A DNA stretch of 64,000 nt from Phytophthora colocasiae. Its lineage: Eukaryota; Oomycota; Peronosporomycetes; Peronosporales; Peronosporaceae. Position 1 is the first letter of the stretch. Every line of letters begins with the position of its first letter. The stretch is from the NCBI GenBank assembly GCA_018806915.1, contig JAGKQI010000103.1:1922001-1986000 (forward strand), given 5' to 3'. Position numbers and translations under genes: made by a program. Under the pieces are notes generated by a model. The model did not search any database, had not been told where the DNA came from, and worked only from the letters and a program-made list of their open reading frames with translations. Below are positions 1-12,671 of this stretch, piece by piece.

Positions 1-54
1 TCGGTGGCGCGGTCGTGACAGAACCGAGCTGTTAGTAAAGGACATTTGCTTACT
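1..54 (+). repeat. 3' end of the outer element's 5' LTR
   Basis: Exact match to 10863-10916. The identity stops at base 54, where the internal region starts with a TGG that could begin the primer-binding site. Most of this LTR lies left of the window. Confidence 0.85.
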
Positions 55-554
55 TGGTGGTCATACAGGGGCCTTCCAACACGGTTGGTTCCTACGAGCA
101 TTGAGATCCTTCACGAGGCAAGGCCCTGAGGCTCGAACCTTAGCTGCAGGGAGTGTGAAGAGGGACGGTGTAAGGCGGTGGTAAGAGAGAGAGGCGGTGG
201 TGGTAGGAGAGAGAAGCAGTGTGAGGAAGAGGAGCGGTGTAAGGCGGTGGCAAGAAGGAGAGGTGGAGTGAGGCAGACGAACGGATAAGGCGGTGACGGA
301 AGTAGAAAGAACAACGAGGAACGGTGGCAGTAGAAGCGAAAGTATTGAAGCGGAAGTTTGTGAACGACAGATCTGCGCAGTTAAATTTGATAATGGTGGG
401 TACTCGGTCATCTTCAGATCGTAGTGGAACCCCAACAGCACGGACGCCGAGAAGACGGGTAGTAGCAGCCCCAAGGCGTGTACGGCAGCCCCGAGCACAA
501 AATGCAAGCGATACCGATAGCGACGATCAAAGTCAGGCAGCAGCAAACGGAGGT

Positions 555-897
555 TGTCACGAGATTATTCAAGAACCTCGTGAGCTAAGGAAGTCAAAGT
601 GTTGCAAGAAACAACTTGTAGCATGTCAACAAGGCTCGAGCAACGGCAATAATCAGAGTGTATGTCAGGAATGCATGTTAACGGAAAATAGCGGCTAGTG
701 CTAGAGAATGAGCGAGCACGCTCATTCTGGAATCTAAAGAATAAAGTCGACTACTGCTCTGGCCAAGCAGACGTGGGCTTCAACCCAGGTGACCTCGAGA
801 GGAAATCTCGGGCACTACAAAACTGAATTAAGACTTTCTCTGTACAAGTGCTACCAAACTATCTTCTAGCTCACAAGTGAGCGAGAAGATTGCGACA
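555..897 (+). repeat. 5' LTR of inner gypsy element
   Basis: 343 bp, TG...CA termini, matching 6189-6531 with no difference seen by eye. Preceded by target-site copy GAGGT at 550-554. Confidence 0.95.
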
Positions 898-915
898 TAG
901 TAGAACTTGGTAACG

Positions 916-3900
916 ATGCAAGAAAGAAACACCGTGAGAAGGATGTTAAGAAGCGACACAGCTCCGGTGAGGCAACAGTTGGATGGAAATCTCCGCAATG
1001 CCGAGAATGAAAGGATCGATCACCTTGAGACAAGGCTGGACGAAACCCATGATGATCTTAGGGCTTTTAGCACTAACATCAACACAACAATAAACAACAT
1101 GAGTCGCGAACTTCGAGACGAAATCGCTGCTTTGAACGACACAGTGGTTAATTTGGTACAAGGAATGACAAATTTGACCCAAGGTCTTACTCAAGTACAG
1201 CAAATGGCACAAGAAGCGCAGCGTTTGGCTCGTGCCACGCAACAGAACCTTCGTGATGACCAGGCACAACGACAACCCGTCATACCCGCAGCTACAGCTC
1301 CAGTGGGAGCTATCCCGGCTATGAATGACCATCAAGTCGCTGCAGGTGACCGAGCTGGTGGCATCTTCGAGGGACAAAGAGGATTAAACTTGCGGAAAAT
1401 GGATGTGAAACCACCGATTTTCCTCGGAGAAATCGATGGAGTGAAACTAAACAGCTTCATCTTTCAATTCGAATCGTATTTCCGGCAGAAAGGATACGAT
1501 TTACTACAACATGATGACTTGCTGGCATTCGAATTAAATCAGTGTGTGCAAAAGAATGCTCTGGTCTGGTATCAGAGATACATGACTGATGATTCATCGA
1601 GTAAGCTGTGGAGTGCGATGAAGTTGAATATGGCAATGGAATTTATGGAGCCCAACTTTATGGAAAAAAGTCGGAATCGTTTGCTGACGATCAAACAGAC
1701 TGGTGGATATACCGGGTATGTAGGCAAATTTCGAGAGCTTAACCGCATCGTGCAGGTAGATTCTCTCACGGCAATGAATGTGTTTCTCAACGGATTATCG
1801 GACGTGAACATGAAACGAGAAATACTGCGGAAGAAGCCGGTAGATTTGAACTCGGCAATTCAAGAAGGGTTTATTGAGTGGGAACTTAAAGAAAAGACAG
1901 CAGGAAATAAACCGACGGAAAACAAGTTCAAAGGCAGAAATGGAGGAAACAATTCGATGCCGAATCGACAATCAAATCCAACTGCACCTGCAGCTCGTAA
2001 ATCCGGATTTGGAGGCCGTGGTGGATTTAATTCGGCTAAGACAGGGAAGAATTGCAGTCATTGCGGCCGTGGACCACATCGAGTTGAAGATTGCTGGTTC
2101 AAACACCCGGAAAAGCGCCTCACAACCAGCAACCTGAACAAGAAAATATTCGCGATGCTGGAACGACTAGTAGTGGCGGAGAATCAGTCACAAAGTGAAG
2201 AAGAGCAACGAGTAAGCCCGCTCGATGTTGAGCGATTAAGTGGGCATACTCGGAAGCTCAGTCGTCTAAAGACTCAGGAAAGGTCCGACAATTTCGGCGA
2301 TCAGACAAAATCGACTGAAGTCTGTGACGACATTCACAATGTACATCTCCAAATTGAAAACAATAAAAAAGAATTGACGATGTTCGTGGCAGTGCAGAAT
2401 CAAGTGGAGAAAGTGGAGAAAGTGGATTTTTCCGACACTCTTACTTCTCTAAATACTCCAAATCATTCTAGCGACTTGGAAAGTGATTATTACTGCTTAT
2501 TGCATACTAACAGTACCGTGCAATGCACTCGAGATGATTTATTCGTGACAAACTCGAATTTTATCGATAGTGGTGCTACGATTAATGCTGTGAGTCCTGC
2601 TTTCTGTCAGCGAGCAGGATTGGAAAACAAAATTGAAGACCATGGAGTAGATATTCCGATTACTTTAGCAAACAAACAAGAGATGAAGATTAGGAAGAGG
2701 ACTTTGCGGATGAACTTGTACATTGATTCTTTTCCGACGTACGTGGATGACTTTTTGGTACTTCCAGTGCCTGAAGAACAGGATTTACTTCTTGGTATGC
2801 CGTGGCTCAAGGCTGCCAACCCAGACATTGATTGGATTAACGAGACTGTCAAGCCTCGTCCTGGATTTGAGCCAAACAGCAGTCCGAAGAAGCGGCAGGG
2901 AAGTAAGAAGAAAACAATAAAACCGAAGACAACGACGATCCCGTCTCAGCCGGCGACTCGAGTCGGAGGGAAACGTGTTGCAGTGGGGGAAAATTCAACC
3001 CGGGGACGAAGTAGATATTTCCAACATGGATATTTCTCGGTTACGAGTGGGGAAACAAAATACATAACACGCAAACAGTTCAAAAGACTTATGCGAAAGC
3101 CCCAAGACATTGAGTGCGTGTTTGTTGTGAGACCAGTTATCGAGAAAGAGCAAACGGAAACGGCAAAGGCATTGACAACTGTGGAGGACTATAAAGGACA
3201 TCCTATATACTCCGTGTTAGAGCGCCATAAAGAAGTTTTCAGGCAGAAACTCCCAAAACGATTACCTCCTCGGAGCCATGGAGTACATAAGATGGAAGTT
3301 GATACGAAAGAACCCATTTTCAGGCAACAATGGCGACAATCACCAGCCCAGGAGCAGGAAATTCGAGCTTGGGTCGATGAAATGTTGAAAGCTGGATTGA
3401 TCAGGTCATCTTCTTCTCCACATGGGGCTCCTACATTTTGCGTCAAGAAACCTGTAGGTTGGCGAATTGTACATGATTATAGGGCGATGAATAACCACAC
3501 AGTTCGACGGACGTTGCCAATGCCGCGAAAGGATTGTATTTTCGAGCGCATGCAGGGAGCTTACTGGTATAGCTGCATGGATCTACTGAGTGGATATTAT
3601 CAGTTTCGGATGGAAGATTCGGATATAAAGTACACTGCATTTCAAACCGCGGATGGCTCCTTTGAATATTTAGTGATACCGATGGGGTTGTCTAATGCGC
3701 CAGCGACTTTCAACGCAGGAATACGCAAATTACTTAGTGATCTGGCTGATTTCTGTCTTTCGTACTTTGATGACATTTATGTGTTCACTAGAGCGAAGGA
3801 TCTCGATTCTCACCTCGAAGCGTTGGATAAGGTGCTGGAACGGCTGGAGAAAAATGACTTTTTCGTGAAGTTGAGCAAATGTGTGTTCTGTTCTCCGGAG

Positions 3901-6179
3901 ATTCCGTGTCTTGGTGATTATATCGGTAGGGATGGAGTAAGAATCGACCCGAAGAAAGTAGAAGTCCTACAAACGTGGCCCCTACCAAAGACAAAGAGTG
4001 AACTGCAATCTTTCTTGGGGACAGCCACATACGTGCAGCGCTTTTGCGACGGATTTGCTAAGGATGCGGGTCCACTGTTTGAGATGTTGAAAGCGAAGGA
4101 TACTCCAAAGTCTAAGAAGAAATTGGATTGGAGCCAAGGGGCAAATTCAGCACTTTGAGAGCCTGAAGCAACGGATTTCAAGCACACCCGTGTTAGCTGT
4201 AGCAGATTTCAATAAACCTTTCTTCCTCAGGATGGACGCGAGCGACTTTGCGATTGGAGGCGTCCTTTACCAGATAGAAGAAAGAGGGGATGAAAACGTG
4301 GAGCGACCTGTAGCATTTCAAGGCCGCAAATATAAAGGAGCAGAGAAGAATTACTCGATCCGGGAGAAAGAATTGCTTGCTATTTTGTTCGGCCTTCGAG
4401 TATGGCGAGTTTACCTGCTGGATAAACCGTTTGTCGTCGAGACTGACCATAAATCACTTGAGAGTGTATTCGCGCAGAAGAGTATTTCGCGGCGAATAGC
4501 ACGATGGTATGACGAGCTCAGTGAATATCCGGTGACGTTTAAGTACATACCTGGAGGACATAACACCGTGGCTGATGGTATCTCGAGACGAGCTGACTTT
4601 CGTGATGAACAAACACTAGAGAAAGTTGTGGCGGCAAGCATCATTAGGGAAAACGTGGAGATCGGTCTCTCGGCTGTCGTCAAAGAAGCAATTTCGAGAT
4701 ACGACGAAGACCCGCAGACACAGGCCATCCGACAAGCTCTGTTAGGTGAAGCACCAGACAATGCACCTCGAATTCGACATTTTCATCGATATACACTTGA
4801 AGAAAACAAACTGATCTACACAGGACCTAACGATGTGGTACCTCGGCTTGTAATTCCGGTTGTTGAGGATCTGATAAACGGAATTTTGTTCGAGTTTCAC
4901 GATGTGGAATGTTACGGGCATCCTGGTATTGAACGAACACTACGACTGGTAGAACAACATTACTATTGGCGACACATGCCGAGGAGTGTTAGAGCCTACG
5001 TGAAATCGTGTGAGATCTGCCAAAGAACAAAAGCAAGGAATGCAGAAGCCACCAGGGCTACTCCAAAGCCAACCGATTCCTCATGGACGATGGACGCATG
5101 TAGCAATGGATTTTATCGTTGCACTACCTACAACACACTCGAAGAATGACTCGATACTCGTGGTCGTGGACCAGCTGACAAAGCGAGCACATTTTGTCGC
5201 GTGCAATAGTAGGGTGAAGGCAAAGGAAGTCGCGGAGATCTACCGAGACCACATATTCGTTTTGCATGGTGTTCCTGCGGAAATCCTTTCCGACCGAGAC
5301 CCCAAATTTACGGCAACTGTATGGAGAACGTTGTGCGAAATGTTGGGAACCAGACAAAAGCTGACAAGCGCTTTTCGTCATCAGGCAAATGGAATAACTG
5401 AGAGGCTGAATCAGACGATTGAAAATTATTTACGAGCATTTTCAAACGGAGCATCTACTGACTGGGATTCCTATCTATCTCTAGCTGAATTCGCGTACAA
5501 CTCGAGATACCAGCAGTCTATTAAGATGGCACCGTTCGAAGCTGACTTAGGCTATTTGCCTTCAACACCAGCAACACTTTTAAGCCAACCTCAAGCGAAG
5601 GAGAAAGAGAGCCAACGCCAAGCTACAGGGAAGACGTTCCTTGAGCTTCAGGCCGATCGACTCGCTACCGTTCGACGTGAGTTGCAGAAGGCGTCCGATC
5701 GAATGAGCACGTACTATGACAAGAACAGAGCGGAGCAAACATTCGAAGTCGGGGAGGAAGTGTTGCTGTCGACTGAAAACCTAGCGAACTACCATGCTGG
5801 CACCACAAAAGCAAAGCTGGGAGCTCGATGGATTGGGCCATATCGCATTGAGAAGCGACTTGGTCATGACTATTACGAACTACGACTACCGAAAGGTGTG
5901 AAGTTCCACCCTGTGTTCCATACCAGCTATCTAAAGCCATACATTAGCAGCAAGAAAAGGGAGCAGAAAACATTTAAGGTACTTCTTCCTGACAACACTG
6001 AGGGTGAGCTGGTGGAAGACATTGAGGGCTACAAATGTGTTAAGGGCAAGGACATGTACAAGGTTAAATGGCTCGGACAGGCTAAACGTACTTGGGAACC
6101 TCTCGAGAATTTGAAGTATGTGGGCGACTTGATCACTCGATACCACAAACAGGCAAAATCTACGGAGGCTTTCTCTTAG
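916..6179 (+). pseudogene. Gag-pol polyprotein of inner gypsy element, two frame breaks
   Basis: ATG at 916. Order: gag with coiled N-terminus, a zinc knuckle C-x2-C-x4-H-x4-C near 2053-2095, retropepsin with a D-S-G-A motif near 2569-2580, RT with catalytic YFDDI near 3763-3780, RNase H with an M-D-A-S-D motif near 4234, integrase HHCC zinc domain (about 4895-5030), DDE core (first Asp near 5107, Asp near 5299, Glu near 5401) and a chromodomain at about 6010-6150. The frame breaks once at the GGGG run 4138-4141, where RNase H continues in another frame, and once between about 5030 and 5060, between the integrase zinc domain and core. The protein is otherwise complete. With identical LTRs the breaks are either very young or sequence errors. 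Confidence 0.88.
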
Positions 6180-6188
6180 CGGACGGCA

Positions 6189-6531
6189 TGTCACGAGATT
6201 ATTCAAGAACCTCGTGAGCTAAGGAAGTCAAAGTGTTGCAAGAAACAACTTGTAGCATGTCAACAAGGCTCGAGCAACGGCAATAATCAGAGTGTATGTC
6301 AGGAATGCATGTTAACGGAAAATAGCGGCTAGTGCTAGAGAATGAGCGAGCACGCTCATTCTGGAATCTAAAGAATAAAGTCGACTACTGCTCTGGCCAA
6401 GCAGACGTGGGCTTCAACCCAGGTGACCTCGAGAGGAAATCTCGGGCACTACAAAACTGAATTAAGACTTTCTCTGTACAAGTGCTACCAAACTATCTTC
6501 TAGCTCACAAGTGAGCGAGAAGATTGCGACA
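6189..6531 (+). repeat. 3' LTR of inner gypsy element
   Basis: 343 bp, same as 555-897, followed by target-site copy GAGGT at 6532-6536, after which the outer gag reading frame continues. Confidence 0.95.
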
Positions 6532-8091
6532 GAGGTACATTAAGAGGCCGGCAGAATCAACAGCACGCTCCACAACCGCAGCCAGTCCAAGATAACCAAC
6601 CCGCACCAGCACAAGACAACCACCCAGTAGCAGCAGCGGTACCAGCAGCGGCAGTAGCAGCAGCACCTGTACCGAACAACCAACCGCACGATGATCTGGA
6701 ATCCATGGACTGGTGGGACCAACTGACGGCAGGACAGCAGAGAGCGATGATGCGACGATTCGTGATACAGCCACCAGTTCCAGCACTTGCTCCTGCACCA
6801 GCCGTACAGCCAGTCGTAGTGAATACTCCAGCAGTGGTTCCGCGGACCAAGATGAAGCTTCTGAACCTCGAAGACTTTCATGGCACGGCAGCTGAGTCCG
6901 TTGAGGCGTGGTTGGCCACGATTCCTCAGGAAGTTGAACGTCAGGCTGGCTTGGGAGGTGACACTTGGACGGCAGAAGAGCTATACTACGGGGTGACAGC
7001 ACACCTAAAGGATGCAGCGGGCAAGTGGTTAATCACCTTGTCAGAGACGATGAGAAACGAAGACAAAACACTCAGCTAGCTGGTGAGGAAACTACGGAAG
7101 AAATATGGACGGCGGGACAATATGTTCAAAATCCAGCAGAAACTGGCCTCTAGGAAACAACAACCCGGGGAACGGCTGAGCGACTATGCGGCAGTGTTGA
7201 TGGACATCGGGTTTGGAAAGCAAGTTTCTGCAGAAACGTATGTGGAAGCTTTTATTAGTGGAATTAACAATCCGACAGCAGCCACCCAAGTACGTGCATA
7301 CGAACCGCAAACACTCGAAGACGCTGTGCAGTTCGCCGAAGACAAGTGTGGTGAATATGGCGAAGACTATCGCGTGACAGACTGGAGGCAAGCGAAACGG
7401 AGGCATCGGGACGACAGGACGCTTGGAGGAGAGGACGACGAGCAACCACCCGCATCCAAGAGGCGACGACAGCGCTGGAGCAGCTGAATTGGAAGCAGTT
7501 GGGCTTGGGCGTAGGAGGAGACTCTCCACCTCGGTATGATAATGCCGGCAATACGATCAACCAGTTGGAAGCTACCGCGAAGCGCGATCCATTATCTATC
7601 GCTGCTTTACAAGCACTGATTTTGGCGGCAGGAACAGCGAAAGACGAACCCGCGCCACAGAAACCAACTGGAAAGCAGAAGGCGCATGTGTTGGAGGTCA
7701 AACCAGAAGCTCCGAGTGGAAACCAGCAGCACGAACAGCAGCACCATAATCCCCAGTGGCAGAATCGTGGAAGTGGTGGAAGATTTGGTGGCGGGCGTGG
7801 TTATGGACAAGGTGGAAGAGGATACGGTCGTGGTGGACTCGCTCGATATGGTCCTGCAGACAACCGACCGTCAATTCTGGAACAGAAGGCAGCTTCGAGG
7901 TGCAGCTATTGTAATGAGGTGGGCCACTGGTGGCGTGAATGTCCAGCGAGAATTGCAGTCTTTGGAGATGCTGATGCCGCACAACAACCTCAGCGAACGA
8001 TAACAAAGCCAGCGACCACGCAGCAGACTAAGGACAATACAGCTACGGTAACGGCAGAACAGTCACAGGGAAATGGTCAGCGACAGTAGAG

Positions 8092-9972
8092 GTGGGGGCT
8101 CTACTGTTCGCACGGAATGAATTCTCCGAGGAAGAAGAAGCCAAGCAGGGACCAGCCGAAGCGGCAGGCAGAACTACACGAGCAGCGAAAAGACGAGTGC
8201 AAACAAATGCCCGGTGGGTACGCTTGACGCGAGTGATGGAGGTTCCTGAGACGGCATGTGGTCACTCCAAGGGGAAGAGTGCCGACCAAGACCATGGGAC
8301 GAGTGATCTGAACAAGGGGAAGAGTGGGGTATTGGATGGTACGGCTGATGGTGAAGTGGAAGAAGTGCTAGAAGAAAAACCTGCGGCTGCGGACGAATGT
8401 GGAACGGTGGGTAGCGGAACGGAAGAGAAGCCGGAAGTGACGGGTGCAACGCAGTGTTTGGTCTCAATGGATATGGGAGTGGAGAAGCCGACCGTGCCAA
8501 GAGGTGCGCAGTATAGTGTTGCCGGTGAAGACATGAAGAAGTACGGCCGATGCTTAACAAGGAACGCTCCGGTGGATGTTGTTGAAGGTTTTGGGGGAGG
8601 CACTAGTCGCGTTCTTGGTGTCTGGAGATTCGTGGGAACGACATTGTACCAGCAGCGGATTATCGTGGATGCTCTACTGGTAGAAGGGCAAGGCGATGAA
8701 TTGCTGATCGGTGAGGACTGGATGGTGGACAAGGGCGTGAAGATAGATTTTGCGTCCCGAGAGCTTAAATACTTCGACGAACATGGACAGAAGATCATAC
8801 TGCCGTTTACTTGTCATGGCGTTTCGAGTCTACAACAACCACTGCAGAAACGGAAGATAATGGTACGCCTAGCCAGGACCAAGAAGTTGAATACGGGGAC
8901 ATGCAATGTTGTGACTATGAGAGTTGATGCTGAAGACGGAGCAACTGGAATATTCCTACCGAAGCCGACAACCAAGAGACACTTGCTGATAGCACCGACA
9001 GTAGACGTAGTGAGGAACGGTCAAGTGCGAGTCCAAGTGATGAACGTGGAAGGCAGACGAGAAAAACTTCCTGCTCGTGAGGCGTTGGGCACCTGGATAC
9101 CTGTGACTGATGATATGACGCTGTTGTCTCTAAATGGCGAGTTGGAGCGGGAACGAGTGGCCAAGTGGGTCTCTACTTTGCGTAAAGAGGATGCCGAGCC
9201 GCTGAAAGATGAAGACAAGCTGGACATTGGCGAAATGGAGCAGAAGGACCGTGATCTGGTCATTGCGTTACTCCGGCAGTACTCTGAAATCGTTGAGAAG
9301 AAGCCTGGTTGCCCGCCGAAAGCGAAGATTGGAGTTGAGCACCACATCAACACGGGTGATGCAGCACCAATCATGATGCGAAGGCGTAGACACGCTGTAG
9401 CAGAGAACGAGTTAATCGATAAGGAGGTGGACGAAATGTTGGCACAAGGAGTGATCGAACCGGGAGAAGGAGCTTGGGGATTTCCAGTGGTTATTGTGCG
9501 GAAGAAGGATGGCAGCGTTCGTTTTTGTATTGATTATCGGGCATTAAATTCAGTGACACTCAAGGACGTATACCCGTTGCCACGAGTGGATGAGACGTTA
9601 GAAGCACTACACGGATCCCAGCGTTTTTCGAGTTTGGATTTGCACGCCGGATACTGGCAGCTTGGTGTTTTCGGACCGGATAAGCCGAAGACCGCGTTCA
9701 CAACAAGGCGTGGGCTATTTCAGTTCACTCGTATGCCTTTTGGCTTATGTAATGCACCGAGTACTTTCCAGAGACTCATGGACTGTGTATTGAGGGGTCT
9801 AACGTGGGTCTGCTGTCTTGTGTATCTCGATGACGTGGTGTTGACAGTCTTGTATCCAGACAGCCAAGACTCACACGAATCGAACCGCACGAAGCAGTGG
9901 TGGAGCGCCGACGGAGGAGATACAGAACGCGAACTGGACGTTATGTCTTGGAATTTGAAGTTGAGCGTGTAG
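8092..9972 (+). pseudogene. Outer gypsy pol: protease-like region and RT, truncated
   Basis: An open frame of about 626 codons. The first half is acidic and low-complexity, followed by a region in the position of the retropepsin but with no clear D-S/T-G triad. Reverse transcriptase follows with recognisable blocks: a KKDG...FCIDYRALN segment, a DLHAGYWQ segment, FGLCNAPSTFQ, and the catalytic YLDDVV at about 9829-9846. Directly after the catalytic motif the reading leaves the family, so the rest of RT, RNase H and integrase are absent. A large internal deletion near 9850 explains this. It lies in a different frame from gag. Confidence 0.8.
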
Positions 9973-10862
9973 GAGATAGACCGGACGGTGGACGGCCCGA
10001 GCGATTCTGGATCAACCAAAGTGACTACGAGCAGCTATGGCAACAAGGAAGAATGTACACTGAGTTAGCAGACAACGACAGAAGAACAAGAGGCAGCAGA
10101 TACGAACCTGAAGCAGCAGAACCAGGCGACCAAGGAGCAGAAGAAGCCCCAACAGCTGAAGCGGAGATGCCGATCGCCTCACGAATCGGGGACGATTCGG
10201 TGGCCAGGGGAAGAGAGTAAGCAGAGTGGTTTCGCTAGACTTGCAGAGGACGGATGATCAAGATGATGATAGCGGTGACCAGATACAGATGACGAAGACG
10301 AGCGACGAGGATGAAGATAAGACGACACCCGTGGGTTGGAACAAGGGTCGGGTATGCGACCCATATCTAGGCCTGTGACCGTTGACGGAAGATCGCATAG
10401 AGACGCTGGAGGTTTCGCGTGAAGAACGACGGAGAAGGCCAGTAGCTTCGCATGCAGCGTAAGTAGCAGTAATTAGTGGTTCAGTTGAAGATTAGCCGTG
10501 TAGCCGCGAGGACGCACGGTCAAGAGTTGTTACGCCGATTTGGTGTAGCGACAGCGGTTAAAAGAAGCCAACAAAGACTCTAGTACTAGCAGCAAAGGGA
10601 AGGTGGTGTACACTGGGTGTGACTGGAAACGGGTATCAGCAGCCCCGTATGATTCGAGCGCTCGCGGTATTTGAAGCCCGCCGAGGTATCAGCAGCCCTC
10701 TGGAGCGTTAGAATTAGGCAAAGATCCCGGTGGAAGCCCACTACTGTAGCCAGACCGTAGATTTCGTACCTGGAGCCATTCATTTGTCGATATTAGTGCG
10801 TGTTAACAGGGCAAAGGGCACGTAGCTAAGTGGACACCGTCCTCTGATCAAGGGCAGGACCA
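9973..10862 (+). other. Tail of outer element and start of its 3' LTR, no intact gene
   Basis: An Arg- and Glu-rich open stretch (about 9897-10220) probably derives from the end of the deleted pol or a following frame. From about 10230 to 10862 nothing codes; this holds the polypurine region and most of the 3' LTR, whose left boundary I cannot set. Confidence 0.5.
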
Positions 10863-10916
10863 TCGGTGGCGCGGTCGTGACAGAACCGAGCTGTTAGTAA
10901 AGGACATTTGCTTACT
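10863..10916 (+). repeat. 3' end of the outer element's 3' LTR
   Basis: This is the part of the 3' LTR that can be verified by its exact match to bases 1-54. The full LTR certainly starts further left. A start near 10.44-10.47 kb is possible (an AGTAA at 10468 would mirror the terminal TTACT), but without the 5' copy this cannot be fixed. Confidence 0.8.
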
Positions 10917-11397
10917 GTTTCTATTGTGTCATCAGAATGCTCAATTAGCCGCGTTTCCAGCCCGTACAGCGGCCTTTATCTCATCCGCGTCAACCTTCGC
11001 TATGCTTTTCAGTTTAAAGCCAAACCAGTACGGCAGCAGCCAGTTATAGTCACCACTTTTGGTGAGATTTTCGAGAAATTGCTTTCGTACAGCTGGATTC
11101 GCTGCGTTCACTTGGTTAAATAGAGCATTCCTCGCGTTGGAGGCTTCCGTGGTCTTCCCGATGGCTGCCTTGAGTTTTTCGGTATTAAGGCCCTTGTCCA
11201 AGTACTAGCACATGTGCTATCGAATATGAGCTTGCATTTTGATTGGACACTATTAATCGGTACAATGTACCGTTTTGTGCTGATATTTGTGCTAGAACAC
11301 GACTTTCCAGAACGACTACTTTTGCTGTGCCAGACACAGCACATTTGTGCTAGCCAACCGAGGTCAGTCCGTCTTTTTACTCTCCAATTACATCATG

Positions 11398-12597
11398 AAC
11401 AAGAACGCACTTCTCGCAGTAGTTGTGAGTGCGTGCATTGGCGCTGCTGTAGTTACAGCACTCGACCAACGCAGCATACGAGCTCCTCCTACTGGTAAGT
11501 CAACATTCTCAAACACTACGTTCGAGCAAGCAATGTCGGCTAGACAAACGGGTTGGTTTCGCAAGAAATTGCGCTGCGAGAAGGCTTCTTTTCTTCAGAT
11601 TTACAGGGTCTTACATACTGCATGGGAACGCAAGCCTGGTGCAAACAGCAAGACAAAACTAATGAAGAGAGTTGCGTTGACTATGATTTACCTTTCACAA
11701 GGCGGAACAATGGACCAAGCCGCGTCTACACTGGGTATTTCTCGATCACGGGCAGTTGTATACATCAACGAGACTTTGGACCAATTAGCGAAGCTTTCGT
11801 CGCGCTACATAGCGATGCCTACAACTGAAGAACTTCCCGATGTTGAGGCCGGGTTTGAGGCTATTGCGGGTTTCCCTGATGTCGTGGGTGCGGTTGACGG
11901 TACGTTGGTCGCAATTCCACGCCCAAGAGACTTTGAGGGCTGGTACTGTCGGAAAGGATTCCCAGCGGTTAACATCCAAGCCGTTGTAGACAATAGAGGA
12001 TATTTTCGATCTATCTCTATACGAGCCGGCTCAAACAACGATCAATCGTTGTGGAACGGCAGTGCAATCAAGAAGAGGTAAGCTACTTCACATATTTTGA
12101 ACACTGTAAATGTCTAACGTAATTGGTACTGCCATTTTTCACTTTATATGATGCTGTTGCAGAATATCGGCACTTGTTCCACCTGGAAAGCATATTCTTG
12201 GAGATGCCGGCTACAAAATTTGGGGGCATCTCCTTACACCGTTTTCAGAGATAGATGCTGTGGGGACAAAGGATGGGGTTATACAACAAAATTCACTCCA
12301 GGACGCGAATTACAGTGGAATGCGCGTTTGGCAGATTAAAACCGGTTTCGCTTACTTCTGGGAAAACTTGAGCAAAAGACGTCCGGGCGAATATGCAAAG
12401 TGATACTAGGCTGCGTTGTTCTCCATAACATGCTGATTCTGGTAAAAGATCCAGTGGATGTGAATGGGCCGGACCCTCTACAAACTCAGGAGCGACCTGT
12501 ACACGACGAAGATTGGGATAACCCCGAGAGACCACTATCCCACCTACAAGGCTTAAGAAAGAGAGATGATCTTGCAAACACGTTTTTTGAAGGCTGA
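11398..12597 (+). pseudogene. PIF/Harbinger DDE transposase, frame-broken
   Basis: Exon 1 reads from about 11398 (an upstream ATG at 11347 is also in frame) to 12078 and holds a helix-turn-helix region and the first catalytic block with A-V-D-G-T near 11890. A GT-AG intron (12079-12162) follows; exon 2 gives the second Asp in G-D-A-G-Y. The block with the catalytic Glu (T-V-E-C-A-F-G) is present near 12310 but in a different frame, and the conserved end (L-G-C-V-V-L-H-N-M, from about 12403) is in yet another. Two frame changes therefore separate the catalytic residues, so the protein is probably inactive unless the indels are sequence errors. Confidence 0.75.
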
Positions 12598-12671
12598 AGT
12601 AAATATATTTGAACATTAGGAAGACCATTTGCATTCTACACGTATCTGTATTTATACAAGAAATCTGCTTT

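Larger units (their letters stand above)
555..6531 (+). mobile_element. Inner Ty3/gypsy chromovirus-type retrotransposon, complete
   Basis: A 5977-bp element with two 343-bp LTRs (555-897, 6189-6531) that start TGTCAC and end GCGACA and look identical base for base. It is flanked by a perfect 5-bp target-site duplication GAGGT (550-554 and 6532-6536) inside the outer gag. The internal region encodes gag, protease, RT, RNase H, integrase and a C-terminal chromodomain, in the Ty3/gypsy order. A TGG at 908-910 may begin a primer-binding site. Identical LTRs point to a very recent insertion, yet the polyprotein has two frame breaks. Confidence 0.95.
393..8089 (+). pseudogene. Outer gypsy gag, interrupted and decayed
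   Basis: The gag frame starts at ATG 393, is basic and Ser/Arg-rich, and is cut at 554 by the inner element. Past the duplicated GAGGT it resumes in the same frame at 6537 with a Gln/Pro/Ala-rich stretch and a retrotransposon-gag-type helical region (about 6705-7400). An in-frame TAG lies at 7077-7079, and a frame change near 7487-7499 leads into a basic, Gly/Arg-rich tail with a zinc knuckle of the form C-x2-C-x4-H-x4-C (about 7900-7945). The knuckle marks it as nucleocapsid-like. The stop and the frame change lie outside the inner insertion, so they are independent damage. Confidence 0.8.
1..10916 (+). mobile_element. Outer Ty3/gypsy LTR retrotransposon, defective, left end cut by window
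   Basis: The first 54 bases recur exactly at 10863-10916, so they are the 3' ends of the two LTRs; the rest of the 5' LTR lies outside the window. Between them lie gag (393-554, resuming at 6537), a pol start (8092-9972) and a non-coding tail. A second gypsy element (555-6531) interrupts gag. The element is dead: gag has an in-frame stop and frame changes, and pol runs straight from the RT catalytic motif into unrelated tail sequence, so RNase H and integrase are missing. The base run starting with TGG at 55, directly after the LTR, is a candidate primer-binding site. The right LTR ends 24 bp from the stop codon of the broken effector gene. Confidence 0.88.

Noticed and set aside
6505..7002. 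165-codon open frame on the minus strand
   Set aside because: Antisense to the Gln/Ala repeat part of the outer gag; the sense frame continues across the inner insertion.
8262..8798. 178-codon open frame on the minus strand
   Set aside because: Antisense to the outer gypsy pol, low-complexity Ser/Pro-rich, no family features; an effect of base composition.
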